A stretch of 64,000 nt of DNA, taken from the NCBI GenBank assembly GCA_030295235.1, contig AP026139.1, positions 248,001 through 312,000 on the forward strand, written 5' to 3'. Below, in pieces: positions 1-9,388 of the stretch. The first letter of the stretch is position 1, and each line of letters starts with the position of its first letter. Both the position numbers and the translations under genes were made by a program. Below the pieces are notes generated by a model. The model was not told the origin of the DNA. It made no database searches and saw only the letters and a list, made by a program, of their open reading frames with translations. The stretch is from Fistulifera solaris (Eukaryota > Bacillariophyta > Bacillariophyceae > Naviculales > Stauroneidaceae).

Positions 1-255
1 AGAATAACGCAACCAGATGGCATAATTATTGACGATGCGTGAGTTCTTTTCGAAAATTTCTACACAGTCCAAGATTTCACCGGTGGTTTTCTTCATCTTG
101 TGAAACTGGTGCATGTAGTACCAGAATTTCGACTTGGCGATGACGGGGTTAGTAGCAAACACAATCATACGGTACGCTTCTGGGTTGGGGTGCTCTTCCG
201 AGGGGGCTTTGCGGCCCACCACCTGGAATTGGCGCATCTTTCCGGCGACTGTCAT
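1..255 (-). CDS. RPL18A: 60S ribosomal protein eL20 (L18a), 5' part
   Basis: A protein of the large ribosomal subunit, cytosolic. Reading leftwards from the ATG at 255, 85 codons stay open to the window edge, so the gene is cut off by the window and not broken. The N-terminus has the eL20 pattern seen in yeast and plants: a short start, QFQVVGRKAPSEEHPNPEAY, RMIVFATNPVIAKSKFWYYM, the HKMKKTTGEIL segment and VNNYAIWLRY. Yeast Rpl20 has QYQVIGRRLPTE, RMRIFASNEVIAKS and KVKKASGEIV at the same places. The start fits because the family begins only a few residues before the first strand. The 3' half (about 90 residues) should lie left of base 1. Confidence 0.93.
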   Translation of the reverse strand, partial: MTVAGKMRQFQVVGRKAPSEEHPNPEAYRMIVFATNPVIAKSKFWYYMHQFHKMKKTTGEILDCVEIFEKNSRIVNNYAIWLRYS

Positions 256-1130
256 TTTAAATTACTATAGAATAAACGATAAAACGAAGAGTGAGATTAA
301 TTAAAGCAAAGAAAATCGAAACAAGCGTCACCTCATTGTCTTTTAACTCGTCCCCGAAAATCGCACTCCGTATCTTCCTGCAATTGCTCCGGCGCATGTA
401 AATTGTTTGCGTTACTCTATTACCATCAATCGTTTCTCTTTCCTAGCACGTTCATTTTCTTACCTTCGTTTTTATTGTTTGATTTTTGATTGCCAAGGGA
501 TTTCCAGCAACACTGCCAACACCACGATGGAGGTGTGTTAGATGTTTCTTGGCAATCCAATTTCAAGTAACTCGGTAAAGACGGTAAAGTGCGTCTGTCC
601 CGCTGTGTCAGGTATTCAGACACCTATTGGACGTCATCTTACTGGAACGAATTTTAGTCACGACTGACTGTGACAGCCAAAATTACGCCATCAAAAAATT
701 GTCCAAAAAAAAGTCTAGGGAGATTCATTCGTTCGTGGCTTTCCGCAAGAGAAAAAATAGACCAAGCAAAGTCTCTACGAATGAAACTGATTATTCGAAT
801 GAAAAATAATAAGATAAGGCTATTTGGAGGAGTTATTTTAGATCTTACTGAACAAGCGCGAGCCAATAGGCTAGAATGAAGTTTCTGTGAACCTCACCAT
901 TTAGGATTCGATCGGTTCGAAACGACTTCTTTTTCTCGCATCAAAAAGAAGTGACAACATGAAATCACAGATAGAGAGATGTTTGTTCTTCCGTTTTGCA
1001 TCAAGCTGAATCACCTAAATGCCCCATTCGTTGATCGCAAACTGATGGGTAGAATTCTAGCTGAGGTGCGACAGGGCCAATGCGTCAATAAGCGTCTTTT
1101 AATTGTACGCCTCTATCGTCATTCAAATTT
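256..1130. other. Intergenic, 0.9 kb
   Basis: Upstream region of the eL20 gene, then the 3' flank of the next minus-strand gene. Short open frames on both strands here overlap each other and show no protein-like pattern. The only structure noted is a perfect 10-bp inverted repeat at 925-934 and 943-952 (ACTTCTTTTT with an 8-base spacer), which could fold as a hairpin. No tRNA or snRNA was recognised. Confidence 0.5.
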
Positions 1131-1679
1131 TTATTGTTTCTCAGCCACACTTTGTTCTTCTTTTCGATGAGAGGACGATTCGGGCTCTTCCTTCAAAGGA
1201 GCCAACACCACCTCTTCTTCCTTCGCCTTGGATGATTCTTTGCTCGATGAATCTACTTTTTCTTCTTTCTCTACAACGTCCGCATCCGATTCCCAGTCCT
1301 TGATAATCACCGACGGATCTTCCTCAATCTCTACAGTGACACCGCTTCGATTTTGTCCAAATATATGATCTTGCACTTGATCATGAATCTCGTGATGTTC
1401 GCGCTGTGCCGCTTGTTGTCTCGTTCCCAAAAACTTGCGCAACGGCATAATGTACTGTGGATCATGATCTGAATCGTCTACATCATCTTCGCGACTATCA
1501 TTTGCTACGGTGAGGGAGCCTTTGTTGGGTGGAGATGATGATTCTTCGTCCTTGCCCTGGACCACTAACCGGAGACTGTCTTGACCCCGCAATCCGGCGG
1601 GTCGAAAGGGCGGTCTGTCGGATTGTGAAGGGGTCAATACGACCGAGTTGTTCGGTAATGAGGAAGAAAACGCCATCAT
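1131..1679 (-). CDS. Hypothetical acidic protein, possible membrane anchor
   Basis: Not recognised. From the ATG at 1679 there are 182 residues, very rich in Glu, Asp, Ser and Lys, with no clear fold. The same frame is open upstream to about 1880, but has no Met before LLMMAF. That upstream part contains a hydrophobic stretch (WLGPVAYTLLACGLLMMAF) that would be a single membrane helix. The real N-terminus may therefore lie in an upstream exon, or the frame may have lost a base. An ATG at about 1797 reads MMDYKFTENPFSS in another frame and could be the true start if a base is missing between 1690 and 1790. The charged C-terminus would face the cytosol or nucleoplasm. Function unknown. Confidence 0.5.
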   Translation of the reverse strand: MMAFSSSLPNNSVVLTPSQSDRPPFRPAGLRGQDSLRLVVQGKDEESSSPPNKGSLTVANDSREDDVDDSDHDPQYIMPLRKFLGTRQQAAQREHHEIHDQVQDHIFGQNRSGVTVEIEEDPSVIIKDWESDADVVEKEEKVDSSSKESSKAKEEEVVLAPLKEEPESSSHRKEEQSVAEKQ

Positions 1680-3781
1680 GAGCAAGCCGCAGGCCAGGAG
1701 AGTGTACGCGACTGGCCCGAGCCAGGGGAACGTTGCGCGACGTTGGGCGTTGGTGGCTTGCGAGAACTGAAGGGGTTTTCGGTGAACTTGTAATCCATCA
1801 TAGTTGTTACTTTTGAGATATGAGAAGTGATAATAATAATGAATATTGAGAGAGATGAAGCGAGATTCAATAACAAAATAATGATATTCTTATTCAATTG
1901 GGACAAGATCGGTGTGTGTGTGTTGTCGCTCGAGTGGACTTCTGCCCGCAGCGCGCTGACACGACCGCGAAGCTAAAAAGGTCTGTGGAACGACTCGCCT
2001 ACATTTGATTTCACAGTCAATTATAAATCATCTGTTACAGTACGGATAAAAGTAAACTGGAGTGCTCGAGCTACATAAAGCAAACCGAGGAGCATACATC
2101 ATTCGGATCGACACTTCGGTAGAAAGTATAAAAAGTACTGATAGATGATTATGTTCGTTGTTTGGACGGAGTTACCGAAGCGACTCCGTGGTCGGAGACG
2201 AGGCCAGACCTCCAGTCCCGACGAAAATTAGGTGCCCTTGAAATTGGAAAGAACCGTTACTCCATCAAACCTTTCTGCTCCAGCAAATGAGCGGGAATAG
2301 AAGACCTTTTGTGGAAGAAGCAAGACGGACGCACACATCGGATCCCATGAAGCAATTCGTGATCCCCCCAATGGTCGAGGGGTGTCGATGGCTTCGTGCC
2401 AACAATTTAGGAGGTCGAGTCTCTAAACATAGAATGATGAAACGATGGTTTCGTAAGCCGGATTCTTTTCCGTGCCATGAAGTAGAGTGATGCTATCGTT
2501 GTAACCTCCCGCTAGTCTAGTGAATAGTTCACGCTAAAATGTTTTCAGTCAACAGTGCAAAGTACAAAGGTTTTTTTTGAGCGTCGGCTTTAAAGCATGA
2601 AATTCATTCATAGTCCAGCCATGCCGATAAAGCGTCATGAGTCATTCCACGGTATTTGGAAAAGAAGAACCGCCGACTCACCATTCCGTGTCCGGCGAAA
2701 AATTCAATATGTACCTGTATCTCATTATTCATTTCGCGCAGAAAGTGGAATTTTCACGGTTGATTGTCAAAGATCAAATATACGCCGATACAACTTGTAA
2801 GCATCGACAAGTGTACAAGGCAGAGAGAAATCCAAGGTTGATTGTCACGGAGATCGAGGGCAAAGGATTCTTCCTTTTCATCCGCTCATTAGGCAAGCTG
2901 TCAAAGCCGTCATCGCTCCGATTCATGCATCATCAACCTTATTGTCCGTTGCTACCCATTGATTCATGATTAGTTTATCAAAATATTCAATCGTTTGGGT
3001 TGTTGCTGAAAATACCAACACACCAATGAACCTTTTTTCGCGCACAAGCGACGAGGCACGAGCGCGTTCGGGAACCCGGAATCTGGAATGTCTTCCGCGA
3101 TCCGTACAGGCAGTCATCGACCAAAAGGAAAGCAGTGAAGAAGAACATTGATTTTTTTCATGTCATAAATCTGCAGCAGCGAGCGATTGTGTCGTGTCGT
3201 CAAAGAAGAAAAAGAGTGGTGAGTGTTTGGGATGTTTGTGTTGGGCGTTTGTGGAAATTGTTCTGCGTGACGTTGAAATGAGTATGTAACGCCCACACCA
3301 TTTTCTATGCAAGTAAGCCATGTACCAGCGTCAACAGGATGCGTTGCAACGCGTTGATCGAGTACGAATCGTTACGGCTGCACGTAGGAATTGGTAGCAA
3401 ACGACGATGAAGGAAAAGGAAGCTGTCGACGCGGATCGTTTCGGTTCGTGCGTACAAAGTACGAGTATAATTTTGAGTGTGGGGAGGGCAGGCCGGCGTA
3501 ACCCTCTTCGCTGACAGCGGAGCGGGACTCATAATAGGATCCTTATTTTGGACTGTCACGCCAGTCCAGCCGCGCCACATTATTGACGTAGCATCACCGT
3601 AGGCTTTCCAGGTGGTGCTGTGATACTCTACTTCATATAGAAAAATATTTTCAAAAAAATAATGATGTCAACCCTGTCCTTATTGTACTAACACCAATGC
3701 TTTCCCGTTCTGTTTATTTTCCACCAACATGACAGGCCAACGAAAAACTTGAATTATTTCGACCCAATTTTTGTTTCGACC
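1680..3781. other. Intergenic, 2.1 kb
   Basis: No convincing gene. Several frames of 60-110 codons exist on both strands (for example 2637-2969 plus and 3305-3580 minus), but they overlap, have no domain pattern and no splice context. The part next to 3700-3781 should hold the promoter of the HMG gene. The left part may hold the promoter or first exon of the acidic protein gene. Confidence 0.4.
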
Positions 3782-4915
3782 ATGGGAAAGAAACCAGCAC
3801 GTGATCCGAATGGTAAAGTGATACTTGAAGCGAAGTGATGACGAGAGGCAGAATGGCTTATTCTCTCGTTCTGCTTGCTCCTTACTGGCGGAATGCTTCG
3901 ATCACTTGTTGCTTATTCCTCATTTTTCTCTCAATTCGTCAATCTTTCTTACTTTCTCTCTCTTTCTCCTACGTTTTGCAGCACCGAAACGCAATATGAG
4001 TGCCTATTTGTTGTACCAGAACGCCATGAGAGATCAGTTCAAAGAATTGAACCCCGGAATGACATTCGGTCAACTCGCCAAGTACACCAGTGCTATGTAC
4101 TCGGAACTTCCTCCCCAAGAAAAAGACACTTGGATCGCACGTGCGGAAACGGACAAGACGCGTTATTTGCACGAATTGGCTTCTTACATTCCTCCCAGTG
4201 GATACGATGCCAAAGGAGATGCGATTGTTCTTCCTGTCAATACGAAGGGCGGAAAGAGGGGGAAGCCGGAACGAGATGCCCATGCTCCCAAACGAAATAT
4301 GAGTGCTTATTTGCTTTATCAGAATGCGATGCGCGATCAATTCAAACGAGAGAATCCGGGCATGACATTTGGTCAACTCGCAAAATATACGTCGCACATG
4401 TACAAGAATCTCACGCCCGACGAAAAAGCCACGTGGGAGTCACGGGCCCATCAAGACAAGGCTCGTTACGACGAAGAGCTGGCTTCTTATGTGCCCCCGC
4501 CTGGACACGACGCGCGTGGGGTGTTGATTGAAGATCATCGTCCCAAACGACGCAACAAACGGGGACCACGAGACCCGACTGCCCCCAAACGAGCCAGTGG
4601 AGCGTACGTCTTTTTACCAATACGATGCGTCCCAAAGTCATGCAGGAATTTCCAGGCATTAAATTTGTGGATTTGGGGAAAGTCATGGGAGAGCGTTGGC
4701 GTGCCTTGACTCCCGATGAGAAGAAGCATTATGAAGATTTGGCGTCGGAAGATAAGATTCGTTTTCAAATGGAAATGCAGCAGTATACGGCGAATCAGGC
4801 CGCTCCATCGTCCGTCGATCCATCCTATTACGCAGATACCAATGCGCAAATGGCATACGAGGCCTATACGCAAGATGGGGCCGATGTCTACGGTCAACAA
4901 CAATATCACGCTTAA
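3782..4915 (+). CDS. Triple HMG-box protein
   Basis: A nuclear DNA-bending protein of the HMGB/NHP6 type. Exon 1 (3782-3812) gives MGKKPARDPN. A 169-nt GT-AG intron (3813-3981) splits the Ala codon of the classical DPNAPKR entry to box 1. Three HMG boxes follow, at about residues 11-78, 111-178 and 209-277, each starting APKR and with the ERW/TW core. Boxes 1 and 2 are near copies (both read APKRNMSAYLLYQNAMRDQF), which points to a recent internal duplication. Box 3 is more diverged and more like ordinary HMGB (FPGIKFVDLGKVMGERWRAL). The frame slips by one base inside box 3 at the T run 4611-4615; with six Ts the protein would be 321 residues and read AYVFFTNTMRPKV. The tail is Gln/Tyr rich and acidic. 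Confidence 0.88.
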
Positions 4916-5152
4916 AAGCGGGGGGAATCATCGTTGTTCTTTATTTCACGTCGTCCATTCATTATCTCTTCAATCTGTAAGCCTTTAAAATTGTTTGACC
5001 TATATTTTATTATATCAACGATTCTGAAAGATTGCGCTAGCGATCCATCACTTGTAGCGGGCAGCGTTGGGATGCTCAAAGTGAACAGTTTACATTTTTG
5101 ATAAGACTCTTCACGACAGGTCAACCTCCATGCGAGCTATTTTTCATCTACT

Positions 5153-6115
5153 CTATGACATGCCGTCGTCTCCCATGAACTTTTCCATTTCTTCATCTCT
5201 AAGTATACCCCGCAACTCCTGAATGGAACGGACTAAACCCTTGAACAGCGGAATCAGACTCAACGCAATTAACGCGGACACGACAATGGCCGCCGTCGCA
5301 TCGGCTTGCTCTGGAGTGACACCCGGTGTCACAAAGGCCGTAAGTGCGGCCAAAATGACTGCAAAACTCCGTAACGTATCGGCCATGACGTGTGTGTAAG
5401 CGGAACACATGTTCAAATTGGGACTATCGTCGTGTTGCGTCGTCTTGTGGTAAGGACAATGATGCGAGCCATTCTGGTGATAATCACACCGGTGTTCTTC
5501 TTCGTCATCATCCTCACCGGTTGTGGAGTATCCCGTCAAATGCTTGGCTCGGGCAAAACAGAAAACGTTCAAACAATCCAAGCCCAAATTGAAAAGCGAA
5601 AATCCCATCATGAGACGTAAATTGGGATGCCGCGACGATGATGATACACCTTGCATCAACACTAATACGGCACGATATGTGACGACCGTCGTGACAGACA
5701 ACAGCGTCGAAACACTCACGAGCGGCGGTACTATTTCCATTTGCAAGACCATTTTTCGATAGGCACGTTCCCGGAGTTTTTGCGCCCGCACCGAATCTAC
5801 AGCAGCGTCGCCGGTCGTACCATTCCAGTCAAAATGATTTTTCCGATGTTCCGCGAGCCAATTACACAGATAAGTCATGGAATCGACCATCATCGCCGCC
5901 GAATCACCTTTCATCGCTTCCGAGTCGGCAATGAACGCAAAGACGAGTTGTAGTGAAGCAAAGGAGACGAATGTCACAAAAGCTGTCGCCAGTAAGCGTT
6001 CATTCGACGGTCTTCCGGTTACAATATGATTGCCGTGAAAAATGCCGTCGGTGGGTTCCGTCTCGAACGACAAAGGATGCTCGCCGTCCTCGTCTTCGGC
6101 ACGCGCCGACGGCAT
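5153..6115 (-). CDS. Cation diffusion facilitator (CDF/ZnT family) transporter
   Basis: A membrane exporter of Zn2+ or a related divalent metal, probably exchanging it for protons. The 320-residue protein is intact. The first helices (LLATAFVTFVSFASLQLVF) lead into GDSAAMMVDSMTYLCNWLAE, which fits the CDF signature around TM2 with its metal-binding Asp. A second motif, YTHVMADTLRSFAVILAAL, gives the HxxxD pair of TM5. Between TM4 and TM5 lies an acidic and His-rich loop (DDDEEEHRCDYHQNGSHHCPYH), the usual metal-sensing loop of ZnT proteins. A soluble C-terminal domain is very short, so this is a compact member. The stop lies about 240 bases from the stop of the convergent HMG gene. The substrate cannot be told from the sequence. 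Confidence 0.85.
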   Translation of the reverse strand: MPSARAEDEDGEHPLSFETEPTDGIFHGNHIVTGRPSNERLLATAFVTFVSFASLQLVFAFIADSEAMKGDSAAMMVDSMTYLCNWLAEHRKNHFDWNGTTGDAAVDSVRAQKLRERAYRKMVLQMEIVPPLVSVSTLLSVTTVVTYRAVLVLMQGVSSSSRHPNLRLMMGFSLFNLGLDCLNVFCFARAKHLTGYSTTGEDDDEEEHRCDYHQNGSHHCPYHKTTQHDDSPNLNMCSAYTHVMADTLRSFAVILAALTAFVTPGVTPEQADATAAIVVSALIALSLIPLFKGLVRSIQELRGILRDEEMEKFMGDDGMS

Positions 6116-6709
6116 GATTGCGAACTCTTTGTATTTCGTGTTGTAGTAATTGTTTTCGAGTGCTATACGCGCATGTGGACTCGAAAGTGCTCTTTATTTC
6201 GTGATCGAGTGAAGGAGGTGAATCAAGAGAAAAATGGGACGACTGGTTACTGGTGATTGATTGTCTTCTTTGTAATCAAACCCCGAAAACATCCTCCAGC
6301 CATTTCAATTTCACCTCCCTTTTAATTTTATTGTCACTCACTCACTTGGTAACGGGATGTTAAAAGCCACGCTTTCAGCACGCTGTTTTGGACACTTTAG
6401 GCCCTTTTGCTCCACATTATTGTCCAGTGACCCAAAAGTACGGTACTCGAACTGTAGAAATAGAGTAGTGTCACTAAGGCTTTAGGCCACAAAAGGATTA
6501 AGGATCACGAAAAAGTCAGACTGGTACCAATACCTTAAATCTTAAATAATGGAGCCTGTACGACATTCCTTCTGCGTTTTCTTTCTCTCGCGTGTTCGTT
6601 CGTTCGTTCATTCATTCATCGTGATGATATTACCTTCGACGTTGGTGCAATCCTGCACGGATTCATTTAAGATCCTTTTCCTCCCAAAGCTTCGAAAAAG
6701 TAACCAACA
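6116..6709. other. Divergent intergenic region
   Basis: About 590 bases between the divergent starts of the CDF gene and the small spliced gene, so probably a shared promoter region. It has TTCGTTCGTTCATTCATTC-type tetramer repeats near 6598-6620. No gene seen. Confidence 0.45.
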
Positions 6710-7142
6710 ATGGATAGTTGGGTCGTTGGGCAAATTGCCTTTTGGTATACGGTTTACGAAATTAGCCCCACGACTGTCGTCGATAAGCTCATTGAGTTCT
6801 GGCTGGACCTAACGATCCCTGGACGTGGTACGGGAGGTTCGAATTGGTGCGTTGATGGAGGCACGATTTCCTTCTTTGAGTTCATATTATTTTGCGTTTC
6901 TCACTCGATTTTTCACTCGTCTCAGGCTATTACGACAAGTCCGTACACTGGAACAAACGACCGAACGCAGCAGTCGCGAATTGGATATCCGACGGAATTT
7001 GCGTTCTTGGGATCATCGTTATCCCGAAATTCATCACGAATTGATTGTGCGGTATGTAGCGGGTGCGCTTGTGTCCGTCGCCGCCACGAGTTTGTACAAC
7101 AGTTTCCGTCGTCCCAGTCGACCGCCTCAGGGGTATTACTAA
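6710..7142 (+). CDS. Hypothetical small protein with C-terminal hydrophobic helix, spliced
   Basis: Not recognised. Exon 1 (6710-6846) begins MDSWVVGQIAFWYTVYEISP. A GT-AG intron of 79 nt (6847-6925) with donor GTGCGT and acceptor CTCAG joins it to exon 2 (6926-7142), giving 117 residues. Exon 2 reads LLRQVRTLEQTTERSSREL, a short helical and charged stretch. It is followed by ELIVRYVAGALVSVAATSLYN, a likely single membrane helix, and a basic Pro-rich end (FRRPSRPPQGYY). An alternative donor at 6829 would put exon 2 in another frame that ends sooner, so the splice choice is the main doubt. The layout suggests a tail-anchored or organelle membrane protein. Confidence 0.5.
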
Positions 7143-7296
7143 TCGTAGTACAAGATAAAAGGATTAATAAGACTCTAGTAGAAGTCATCAAGTGCGCTAT
7201 CTATTACGAACATGTTGTGTTGAAAAAGAAAAAAAAGGCATCTATGCATTCTCCCACGCACATGATTTGCATTCACTCGATTCTTTTGCACTCGAT

Positions 7297-7647
7297 TCAC
7301 ATAAAACCACCCGCCTGTTCCAACATGCAATCAATCTGATCTTGATCTTCCAATTCGAGCATCTTCGGTGTACTGGTAGGTTCCACTCGTTCTCCATCCA
7401 ACAAGAATCGCAAACTTGCAATTTGCAATCCTTTGCGGGTCGCGTAGGTTTCAAAGACTTTTGCATCTTGGTCGTCTTTTGATCTTGAAAAAGTTTCTTC
7501 TCCTTGCTGTAAAGGCAGAAATAGTAATTTGGCGATTATTCATTCGTTTCCTTTCGAAATCGCTTCACACCAAAGATCGTTTCCTCTTACCTGATCTCGA
7601 ATACGAATCGTCAAGGCGTCCGGATTGGGTTCGTCGTCTCCACTCAT
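7297..7647 (-). CDS. SUMO: SUMO (ubiquitin-like modifier), tandem copy 1
   Basis: A precursor of the small ubiquitin-like modifier, which is joined to Lys residues of mostly nuclear proteins. Exon 1 (7591-7647) codes MSGDDEPNPDALTIRIRDQ; an intron with donor GTAAGA and acceptor TTTACAG (7507-7590) follows; exon 2 runs 7506-7297. The conserved core is SLRFLLDGERV, then TPKMLELEDQDQID and the diglycine with a two-residue tail (GGFM) that a SUMO protease would remove. Compared with copies 2 and 3, the segment that should read FFKIKKTTKMQKVF has lost three single bases in three homopolymers. The sum is in frame, so the gene stays open, but about 14 residues of the beta2-alpha1 region are scrambled (TFSRSKDDQDAKVF). 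This is either a set of read errors or a diverged, possibly impaired copy. Confidence 0.85.
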
Positions 7648-7852
7648 GATGGTAAGAAGAAAGAATCACTAATGAAAAAAGACTTTGAATAATAAGAAAA
7701 CGAAGTAAGGTAGGAATACGTAACAACCAAATACAAAGGTCAATTACGGGGTGCGCAAGAAGTCAGTGTCGACGGCAACGGATAACACGAGCGCGAAGGA
7801 TTTTCCCGCCATCGTTGCGTCCATGGAGTTTCGTTGAACAATGATTCTTTAA

Positions 7853-7896
7853 TGTCGTAGCGGTTTATTGAGTCAAGTGTGAATCACGAATGTGAC
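7853..7896 (-). promoter_or_regulatory. Upstream box pair of SUMO copy 1
   Basis: About 200 bases before the start of copy 1. Two short boxes, TGTCGTAGCG (7853-7862) and TCACGAATGTGAC (7884-7896), recur in the same order upstream of copies 2 and 3, while the sequence between them differs. Conservation against a diverged background suggests a control element copied with each gene. It resembles a CRE-like TGACG/TCACG site, but no factor can be named. Confidence 0.45.
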
Positions 7897-7969
7897 GTAC
7901 TATTACGGTAGTCAAAGATTGCCAAAGTATTTTCATATTTATCCAGAAAAAAGTATTGTCTATTGATAT

Positions 7970-8305
7970 TCACAAACAACCACCCGTTTGTGCTAACATA
8001 CAATCGATTTGATCTTGGTCTTCCAATTCGAGCATTTTGGGTGTACTGTCGAGTTCGACGTTTTCTCCATCCAACAAGAATCGCAGACTCGTCATTTGTA
8101 CTCCTCGGCGCGTCGCGTAAGATTCAAACACTTTTCGCATCTTGGTAGTCTTTTTTATCTTGAAAAAAGTTTCTTGGCCGTCCTGTCAAGGAAAAGAAAG
8201 GATGAGCCTGCGTCCCTTTCCACCGCATCGACCTTCTTTCTTTGCCATACTTACCTGATCACGAATACGAATCGTCAATGTCTCCGGTTCATCTTCTCCA
8301 CTCAT
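7970..8305 (-). CDS. SUMO: SUMO (ubiquitin-like modifier), tandem copy 2, intact
   Basis: The best preserved of the three tandem SUMO genes. Exon 1 (8255-8305) codes MSGEDEPETLTIRIRDQ, the first beta strand. An intron (8183-8254; GTAAGT donor, CAG acceptor) is followed by exon 2 (8182-7970). The frame is open throughout. Exon 2 carries TFFKIKKTTKMRKVFESYAT, then SLRFLLDGENV, TPKMLELEDQDQID and a GG followed by CL and stop, so the product is a precursor with a two-residue tail. The pattern matches eukaryotic SUMO (FFKIKKTT, RFLxDG, TPxxLxMEDxDxI) rather than ubiquitin or NEDD8. It sits about 320 bases upstream of copy 1 in transcription direction and has the same gene structure. Confidence 0.93.
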
Positions 8306-8462
8306 GATGATAGGGTAGAGAAAATGAAAGAGTTTGATTCAGAAAAGCAAGCAATGAAACGAAGCAATAACAACGCAATACGAGATGCGCCGTGCTGTAT
8401 TGTCCGTCGCCAGCGAAGCTAACGAGCGAAGGATTTCTTGCGAAGTGCCGACACCTGACAAG

Positions 8463-8497
8463 TGTCGTAGCGTGATCAATCGAATCGTGATTGTGAC
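8463..8497 (-). promoter_or_regulatory. Upstream box pair of SUMO copy 2
   Basis: Same two boxes as upstream of copy 1: TGTCGTAGCG (8463-8472) and TCGTGATTGTGAC (8485-8497), about 160 bases before the copy 2 start. Spacing between boxes is similar in all three copies (about 20-31 bases). Confidence 0.45.
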
Positions 8498-8568
8498 CCA
8501 AAATGGAAGGAGTTCGCTAAGGAACGAGTACATGCCTTGCTTTATATATTGAATACTATTCAATTTCT

Positions 8569-8868
8569 TCACAAACGACCACCCACTTGTGCGATCACCA
8601 CATTGAATTGATCTTGATCTTCCAATTCGAGCATTTTGGGTGTACTGTTGGCCTTGACCCGTTCTCCATCCAACAAGAATCGCAAACTTGCAATCTGCAA
8701 TCCTTTGCGGGTCGCGTAGGTTTCAAAGACCTTTGTATCTTGGTCGTTTTTTTGATCTTAAAAAAATGTTTCTCTTCATTCTGATGGAACCGTGAGCGAT
8801 GTGATCGATTCTTTGTTGTCGTAACGTCCACATTCGTTCGTCGCTGACCTAACTGGGCCTGCACTCAT
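8569..8868 (-). CDS. SUMO-like, tandem copy 3, divergent and possibly a pseudogene
   Basis: A third SUMO copy. The likely exon 2 (8780-8569) reads HFFKIKKTTKIQ, then after a one-base slip in an A run near 8737 VFETYATRKGLQ, SLRFLLDGERVKANSTPKML, ELEDQDQF, NVVIAQVGG and the tail RL. The usual exon 1 with the TIRIRDQ beta strand is missing. From the ATG at 8868 only MSAGP could be spliced (GTTAGG donor at 8853) to exon 2, leaving the fold without its first strand. The copy keeps the diglycine end and a preserved core, so it may be a fresh pseudogene or a short-N-terminus variant. The last helix also differs from the other two (QFNVVIAQ in place of QIDCMLxQ). Confidence 0.6.
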
Positions 8869-9022
8869 GATGATACGAATGAATCAATTGAGAGGAAATC
8901 AAAGCACATAACAAGTAAACAAAAAGAAGCTGGACCTACGACGGTGCAATACTGCTAATTGTCGACCACAACCAAAAAAAAAAGCAGGACGCGATATTTT
9001 CCCGTCCTAACACGAAATGACA

Positions 9023-9076
9023 TGTCGTAGCGTGATGCACTGTTGAGTCACTCCCCCGCTGACTCACGACTGTGAC
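9023..9076 (-). promoter_or_regulatory. Upstream box pair of SUMO copy 3
   Basis: Third occurrence of the paired boxes: TGTCGTAGCG (9023-9032) and TCACGACTGTGAC (9064-9076), about 155 bases upstream of the copy 3 start. It shows that the promoter was duplicated with the coding part. It also lies in the gap shared with the divergent PPR gene. Confidence 0.45.
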
Positions 9077-9388
9077 GCAAGTTGAAGACCAAAGCCATCG
9101 TCGTCGCGATCTTTCTTCTTGTTCTTCGCCATTCGACTCTTTCTCACCGCACACTGCGTCAGCAATAAATAAAATAATACCGGAGTAGCAACAACCCAAA
9201 CGCCGGCACGAACAAGTCAGGGTCGGACTCTTGACGAATAAAAGAATCAACAACGAGAAAGAAAAGAGACTCTTTTGCACATAAATAAAAACACCTCCGA
9301 ACAGCACCATCCAACTATTTATCAATTAAACACAAACCACAAGACACAAGACCTACAATTCACACAATCTACAAACACAACAACAAGC

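Noticed and set aside
2637-2969. 110-codon plus-strand frame in the 2 kb left gap
   Set aside because: No domain, overlaps other equally long frames, no splice context, composition not protein-like.
3305-3580. 91-codon minus-strand frame upstream of the HMG gene
   Set aside because: Arg/Thr/Cys-rich translation without pattern; most likely chance.
6926-7339. Unspliced reading of the small gene at 6710 through its intron (209 codons)
   Set aside because: The read-through part is low quality, while a GTGCGT/CTCAG intron gives a smoother protein with a membrane helix and a natural end at 7142.
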